Assembly (NCBI GenBank): GCA_963693305.1
Contig: OY855903.1
Span: 49,425,150-49,489,149 of the forward strand
From: Meandrina meandrites
Lineage: Eukaryota > Cnidaria > Anthozoa > Scleractinia > Meandrinidae
Direction: 5' to 3'
DNA length: 64,000 bases
A program made the translations under genes and the position numbers. The first letter of the stretch is position 1. Each line of letters begins with the position of its first letter. The notes beneath the pieces are model-generated. The model worked only from the letters and a program-made list of their open reading frames with translations, made no database searches and was not told where the DNA came from. This document shows, piece after piece, positions 59,001 to 64,000 of this stretch.

Positions 59001-62000
59001 TGGAAAACGGTGGCGAGAGCGGAAAACCGAACAACAGGAGAAAATCGAATGATAAAATAACAGAAGACAAAACAAATGTTCAAGCACAGAATGAACCGGT
59101 TGCCTCAGCTTCTGTTGCGGAGAGTAGCAATAATAGAGCTCTTGTTTTGGCGAACGACACAATCAAACCCGCCATGCCTTCGTTTGCTGCAGACATGACG
59201 GGTTTTGATGTGTCTTGCGTTTGTGATAACAATTCCGGTGTCTGCTCTTGTACTATCGTAAAGAAGGATCTGCCTTCTCTGTCGCCTGTGATTAAACAAC
59301 CAAGTTCAAACAGGACATTTGATACTGTGGATGTTGTGAAGACACTTGGCGAGGCGAGCTCTCCCGCCGAGCCTACTCTTGTCTCTCGACCGATGAATGA
59401 CTACGCTTCTCCGACACGTGCAGTTACCCCTACGAAAAGCAAATCACCAGCGAAAAAGCAAAATGACATTATATTGAAATCTTTTTCAGAAATCGATATT
59501 CATCATCCTTCAACCACACTAAGAAATAATAAAGAAAACGAAGAAGAGTCAGGCGAGGCACGTCAGAGCGCACTTTCACAAGGTGCTTTAATGTCACCCA
59601 CGCAAGAGGCCCTAAATGAGGCCAGTCATGATGGGCCTATTTCAAATACAACAGTAGAACCTAGTCCGCCAAAACAAGCATGGACGACACCCAGGTCAGA
59701 AGAGCCTGGCGCTAGTGCTGTGACAATTATTAACCCTTTTCCATCTCCTGTACCACCCGAGGATAAGTCCGCTGTACATCCTCCTATCGGACCCGCGGGC
59801 GACAGCAGAATCGTGAATAAAAAGTTAACAGGGGGGAAGAAAGTAAAGAAGGCAGGAACGAAATCAGCGAAAAACACAAAGCCAAGGACGAAAAGTAAAG
59901 CTACGGAACAAAATAGCAAAGGCAGTAAAAAGAAAGGAAAAGGGAAAAAGAAAGACGATATGAAAATGATCACGGTACAACAAAGGGAAGCCGGGGAAGA
60001 ACTCGGGCTGAGGACAATATCCCAGGGAGGTTTGGATGTCGCTGAGGAGTCTATGGATTACCTTACCACGTTCCGTCCTTTCAACGCCCGGATGTTTAAG
60101 GGAAAGCACCCCATTTTAAGCCCGATACCGGAGTCCCCTCGGAGTACAGGAAATACCCCACGGGGTACGGAGACTACCCCACGGGTCGTTGACATACCCG
60201 AGAGTCAAAGAGAGAATAGTGCCGCGGTCCAAGGGGAGAAAGCTAAACATTTGTCCGAAATGCGACGTACGGGCGAAGGATATGCAGAGAATTCCGAGGG
60301 AGTGGAGATGGAAGGCGACTTTGATGTTGTTGACGGAGGGATGTTTAGTAGGGTAATTGGAATGTGTGTTCCTCGGCTAAAGTTGGGTAAATCTGACGTG
60401 GGGTCTGACTCGGAATCGGATGAAGAAAGGAAAGAACCGCTTCTTAAACACCCCCAGGGTGGTGGAATCGGGGAGCAACCGAGGGAGCTTACTAAAACAA
60501 GTGCAGTGAGAGACACTGGTGATGGATTGAGCGTTCATGAAGGGAGGGGTCACCCACAGGTCATACAAGATGAGGCTGATGACTTCATGGAAGACATTGT
60601 CAGACGCGAGCTTAGTTTGGAACAAAAAAGGGAAGGGAACGCCCAATTTGATAAACACTCCGACTCACGCAGTCAAATCGCCACGGACGATTCCTTAACA
60701 AATGTCACAAACCATACGACTTCGAGTTTATCACGAACGAGTGCTGGGGAAGAATCGATTTTAAGCTACCGATATTCTAGACACGTTCCGCCCGAGACTT
60801 TCGGCGAGTCACACTTCACGAATGAAGAACAACCGTCTTCCGACACAAGTTCGTACTCGGAACAGTATTCAGACACGGATTCGTCTTACAACAGTTGCGC
60901 TTCGACCTCACCGCGGCCTCTGTCGCCGGCTTCTTCGCTAAATAGCAGCGATACGTATTTCTCCTCGCCACGTGACTCGTCGTGCGCGGAAACGCCGACC
61001 CCGGACCGAGAAACGTATTCAGAAAACTCGGTCGAGATCGAGTACTACGAACGCATGGCGAGAGAAAAGTCGGGCGTCAGCAGCGCTAGCAGCAGCAGCA
61101 GCAGCTCTACGATTCGCACGCAGTCCAACGTGTCCTTTGGCAGTCTGGGTAATATTTCCCAGGGTTCTGTGGAGAGTTTCTCTGGCGCGGTGACCGAGAA
61201 CGTGGTGCGGAGTCGACTCAGTGCCTCCGCTCGGAGCCAGTCCTCCGAGAGTTGTGAAGAGGAGATCGTTTGGAAGAAAGGGAATGTGCTTGGAAGAGGA
61301 GCGTTTGGAACGGTAAGTTATCTAAATGTCACGGATCAGGATCTCGTTAACCTCCTACGCAGACGTTCTTTTGGCTCGTCACGCAATGTTTTCTCCCAAA
61401 AGGGGAGGAAAGATTGCGTGACGAGCCAATAGATTGTCTGCGAAGGATGTTAGATCTCGTGAAAAAACTTGGTCTTGTTGTTTTCAATGCGGTAAAAACG
61501 CTTTAAAACAGCAAAGTAAACCAATTCGCGGGTTACCACAATATGGAACTATGGAGTAGAAGCAAATTAATTTGATGTTGCTACAAGCTGTGGACAAAAA
61601 ATCAGACCAGTTATTTGTGTTAAAAGGAGTACGTGTAAGTGTTACGTCAAAAGAAGTAAAGCTGTTTCACGTAACGCACGTTGGACAAACGTTATTGGCT
61701 GCTTGAAGTGCGATCTCGACCACCATTTGCTAACCTACTTATGGGCTCCAGCGACTGATCGAGCAATTATTCGCAAATAATCTAGGCCGACTACGATCAA
61801 AGGATATTTTCTGCAACTGTCAAGTCATTAACACCCTGTTTCGTTTTTTCTGTATCAGGTTTGGTGCGGACTTACAAACACAGGGGAAATGATCGCAGTC
61901 AAACAGGTGGAACTGAATCACAGCAATTTAGACGAGGCTGAAGAGGTACTTCTTGCTTAAACTCAACTGTTTCTTAAAAGCAGTTGTGTTTACTATCTAA

Positions 62001-63905
62001 TCAACCTATGAAGTTATGAGCTCAAAACTTCTATGAGGCGATAGTTCGTGATGCCGCAGGCCGAATCAACTCTCCCCTCATAGAAATTGAGAGCGAATGG
62101 TCTAAATTGTTCCAGTAGAATTCTCACTGAAGTACCTCCAGTTGAACGATTTTCTATTATTTCCGCAGTGATTACAAAGTAGAATTCTCACATATTCCGA
62201 GCTCGCGCGAACTCGCATACTAACGGGTGATAGTATGCGAGTAGCTCAACCTATCAGATTGTGACGTTTGCATTAGTAGACCAGTAGAATTCCGTCTTTA
62301 AATGCTGTTTAAGTTTTCTGACTTTGGGCTCTGTGGCAATCTTGTTCAACGTTTACCATCCAGTGCTTGCTGCAGCTCCGTGTGATTTCTCTTTCGTTCG
62401 CCATACCCTTTGAAACATCGATTTACTCACGGTTATTTTGCGTAATTTCTTTCACGTTAGCAATACGAAAAGCTCCAAGAGGAAGTATCACTGCTGAAGT
62501 CTTTGAAACACAAGAACATTGTCAAGTAAGTAGGCCAACAACGTTCCTGTTTAGATTGAACGAATAGCTTTTTAATTGAAAAAAAAAGTATTTGTAATAT
62601 ACCATTACCATTATTTTGCAACAATTTTCAAAAGAACTCGGTGTTTAGACTGGCGTTAATGTGTTTAACTACGTCTTTTGTGAATTCTAATGATTTTCTT
62701 ACTGTCTCTCGAAGGTTCATCGGTACTTGTTTAGACGGGGGCGTAGTGAACATCTTCATGGAGTACGTACCAGGGGGCTCCATTGCCTCCATACTCGCAC
62801 GGTAAGGTTCCTTATGTCGCTCTTTTTCCCGTTTTGCTTGTTTTTGTTTTGTCCATTTTTTGGCAGAATTATCATTAGGTTTACTTTCACGTATTTGTCG
62901 ATTATAATGAATAGATGATAGATAAATTGTACGGAAAGGGTTAACATGGCATTTTTGTTTTTTTCGGCTTCCAGATTCGGATGTCTTGATGAACCCGTGT
63001 TCAGTCGTTACACGAAGCAACTGTTGTCAGGCGTGTCCTATCTCCATAGCAACAACGTCATTCATAGGTACGCAAGCCAATCAGGCTGTCCACTGAACTG
63101 TATGTAAAATGTGATTTCGTTGACGATATTTCGTTTCCGTTACAGTGGGTAACGTTTGGTAGTTCACATTTTATCTAATAAACGCTCTTTTTATCTTGCA
63201 GAGACATCAAAGGCGGTAATATCCTTATTATGCCGAGTGGTGTTCTTAAGCTGATTGACTTTGGATGCGCCAAGCGCCTTTACATGGTAAGCAGGGGACC
63301 CTGTGCACTTTGCAAGCATTTATGTTAAAGTTTCAATACTGGTTATATTGGTAGATCTGTTTTGTGTCGGCTCACTACCAGTCTCATGTGCAGCCGTTAT
63401 TGGCTTGTTCTGCAATCCTCGGCTTTCCATTTCAGAACTTCATATCTTTCCTTTCGTTTTGATGCCAAACGTTTTGTTATCTGTGGGCAAAAGAGCCATG
63501 ATGTACTTTTCGCAGAAGAGATGTCAGTTGGATAGCTTCAATTCTTGAACTGGGAAAGGAATGCAATTCAATAGTAATCTCGTCGCCGTTAGTGGGAGAG
63601 GATTTCATGTCGACTACCTAAAATAAAGGTTGCGAAGGAAACTATCTTTCTACAGTCCTAAAAAACTCGACCCGTTTACAAACAAAAGTGTAAGGTTATC
63701 TATCTAGCCTGTCTGGACACGTTGAAATAGCGCGCAATGTACCATGAAGAACCCTAATTAATATTTGATCATTTGCGCGTATGTTTTCGTTTCAGAATCT
63801 GAGCATGAGCAGAAGCAATATTCTTCGTTCCATGAAAGGCACGCCCTACTGGATGGCGCCCGAGGTCATTCGGGAGACTGGGCACGGCCGAAAGTCTGAT
63901 ATCTG
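47001..63905 (+). CDS. MAP3K19: Ankyrin-repeat MAP3K19 (YSK4)-type kinase, 3'-partial, 27 exons visible
   Basis: Exons: 47001-47041, 48639-48681, 48786-48839, 49053-49130, 49963-50068, 50815-50832, 50956-51023, 51169-51262, 51545-51614, 52033-52151, 52730-52869, 52948-53023, 53670-53723, 54262-54318, 55578-55660, 56350-56398, 56662-56725, 56887-57032, 57128-57197, 57470-57804, 58470-61312, 61859-61945, 62461-62525, 62715-62801, 62975-63067, 63202-63286, 63796-63905. All are in phase; 1711 codons are visible. The start ATG 47001 has A at -3 and leads [18 protein letters not shown]; it is the least certain exon because intron 1 is 1.6 kb. Order: ankyrin repeats (about 30-320), disordered linker (to about 1515), kinase domain (from about 1520). 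Kinase residues match MAP3K19 closely ([30 protein letters not shown]). MAP3K19 phosphorylates MAP2Ks in stress signalling. As I recall it, human MAP3K19 lacks recognisable ankyrins. Confidence 0.9.
47042..48638 (+). other. MAP3K19 intron 1
   Basis: 1.6 kb with a 140-codon + strand open frame (47937-48359) that has no recognised similarity and no Met-proximal support. A CG-enriched patch with ATTGGCTA and CATGGCGG near 48210-48240 could mark a downstream promoter. Confidence 0.45.
48639..53723 (+). CDS. MAP3K19: MAP3K19 exons 2-13: ankyrin-repeat domain
   Basis: Successive units are [168 protein letters not shown]. That is about seven repeats at residues 30-320. Exon boundaries cut between and within repeats. 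Likely a protein-binding platform N-terminal to the kinase. Confidence 0.88.
49650..49897. repeat. Degenerate MITE in MAP3K19 intron 4
   Basis: GGTGATGGCAAGCGACTGGACACGTTG-like left end is roughly mirrored by the right end (CAACATTGTGTCCTCATTTACCACC). The interior is rich in TTTGTGTC/GACACAAA motifs in both orientations. Confidence 0.5.
53206..53292 (+). repeat. Dispersed repeat (copy 2 of the 38535-38770 family)
   Basis: TTAATTGGTTCACTGGAT and GCGATTGGCCAGAGTGATTA match the copy in KIF21 intron 27; here only the right half is visible. Confidence 0.6.
53341..53520. repeat. TA-flanked MITE in MAP3K19 intron 12
   Basis: GGCCATTTCCGAGTTGCCCT at the left is mirrored by the right end (AGTAACTCGGAACTGGCC). 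Arms are about 80 bp with mismatches and include TTTCAAAAYGAGTCTACRTG; TA lies at both borders (53339-53340, 53521-53522). Confidence 0.82.
54627..55497. mobile_element. TTAA-flanked non-autonomous element in MAP3K19 intron 14
   Basis: GGTTACCGTATACCTT (54627-54642) is exactly mirrored at 55482-55497, with TTAA on both sides (54623-54626, 55498-55501), which fits piggyBac-type insertion. About 0.87 kb, no transposase frame. Confidence 0.8.
55746..56194. repeat. TA-flanked element with arrays of GGGCGCTTATT
   Basis: Terminal CCGTAATGATTYGATTTAGC repeats are inverted at the two ends, with TA at both borders. Next to them are about four (left) and five to six (right) copies of GGGCGCTTATT in one orientation, around a plain AT-rich centre. 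In MAP3K19 intron 15. Confidence 0.78.
57868..58140 (+). repeat. tRNA-derived SINE, family 1 (5'-truncated head)
   Basis: Begins inside the A box (CTAATGGTTAGCGCGCTGGA), has B box GTCTGGGTTCGAGCCC and the same body as 42201-42490 with high identity. In MAP3K19 intron 20. Confidence 0.87.
58470..61312 (+). CDS. MAP3K19: MAP3K19 exon 21: 947-codon disordered linker ending in the kinase glycine loop
   Basis: Entered at D589 (G|AT CTG CTC) and left at T1536 (GGA ACG|GTAAGT). Low-complexity Ser/Pro/Glu/Lys-rich throughout, with a lysine block ([20 protein letters not shown], about 1040) and a serine run near 1460. A cysteine quartet C705-x2-C708-x24-C733-x2-C736 lies between two FWIP motifs (660-663 and 747-750). 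A second cysteine cluster ([16 protein letters not shown]) follows about 90 residues later. It ends VLGRGAFGT, the kinase P-loop (G1530-G1535). The reading frame continues past 61312 by chance to 61432; the conserved VW at the next exon shows the donor is used. Confidence 0.9.
61354..61446. repeat. Small inverted-repeat element in MAP3K19 intron 21
   Basis: CCTACGCAGAC..TTGGCTCGTCACGCAAT is mirrored by ATTGCGTGACGAGCCAA..GTCTGCGAAGG around a 25-nt centre. It starts 42 bp after the donor of exon 21. Confidence 0.75.
61859..63905 (+). CDS. MAP3K19: MAP3K19 exons 22-27: kinase domain to subdomain IX, cut by window end
   Basis: Catalytic set intact: Lys1551 (IAVKQ), alpha-C Glu1573 (LQEEVSLL), H-R-D at 1646-1648 followed by IKGGN, D-F-G at 1666-1668 (variant [10 protein letters not shown]), activation segment [21 protein letters not shown] (A-P-E 1696-1698). 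The last codon (Trp of KSDIW) is split at donor 63906; the C-lobe lies beyond the window. The activation segment is shorter than in human MAP3K19 at the DFG-to-NILRSM stretch. Confidence 0.93.
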
Positions 63906-64000
63906 GTAAGTGAGACTGTCATCCTTGACAAAGCTGTAAGAGTTTGTGAACTTAATTGCTTTGATACTCTTGCAACTAAATTTAAAAGTCTCAAACTGTT

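Noticed and set aside
59626..59973. 115-codon minus-strand frame, hydrophobic
   Set aside because: Antisense of the lysine-rich part of MAP3K19 exon 21.
61313..61432. Extension of MAP3K19 exon 21 past its donor
   Set aside because: The frame runs into an inverted-repeat element; GTAAGT at 61313 and the conserved kinase continuation at 61859 show it is intron.

Overview
This is intron-rich, AT-rich nuclear DNA from an animal. It is most likely from an anthozoan cnidarian, probably a stony coral. That is inferred from gene content (a KIF21-type kinesin, an ankyrin-containing MAP3K19-type kinase, an F5/8C-plus-S1 protease), metazoan splice signals, and a dense population of fold-back MITEs and tRNA-derived SINEs. 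The species cannot be fixed from the sequence alone. All three genes read on the + strand; I found no convincing minus-strand gene.

Layout. (1) About 1-5373: the 3' part of a secreted-type protease gene. An F5/8 type C (discoidin) domain precedes a chymotrypsin-fold S1 domain with an intact His-Asp-Ser triad. Its introns hold a perfect 238-bp-arm fold-back element, a decayed Gypsy-type RT remnant, a SINE remnant and a relic duplicated exon piece. (2) 5374-8880: gene-free spacer with two hammerhead-like motifs. (3) 8900-8980: a promoter-like block with an inverted CCAAT box, a ZNF143-type site and a YY1-like site. (4) 9352-43727: a complete KIF21 kinesin-4 gene in 37 exons (1654 residues): N-terminal motor, acidic linker, long coiled coils including the autoinhibitory segment, and C-terminal WD40 propeller. 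One exon can read through its splice donor for about 1.1 kb into a separate open tail, with a poly(A) signal further downstream. This predicts a 903-residue isoform with no regulatory coiled coil and no WD40 domain. (5) 43728-47000: spacer filled with transposable elements. (6) 47001-63905 and beyond the window: a MAP3K19 (YSK4)-type kinase gene, 27 exons visible, with N-terminal ankyrin repeats, a 947-codon disordered exon carrying a C4 cysteine cluster between two FWIP motifs, and a canonical kinase domain cut by the window edge.

The genes do not form an operon; adjacency probably says little about shared function. KIF21 proteins are plus-end kinesins that suppress microtubule growth. MAP3K19 acts in stress MAPK cascades. 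The protease would act outside the cell. The most unusual material is the KIF21 alternative terminus, the young fold-back element carrying an exon-donor fragment, and the cysteine/FWIP module in the kinase linker. Exon boundaries were read by eye from splice signals, with reading phase checked across every junction.
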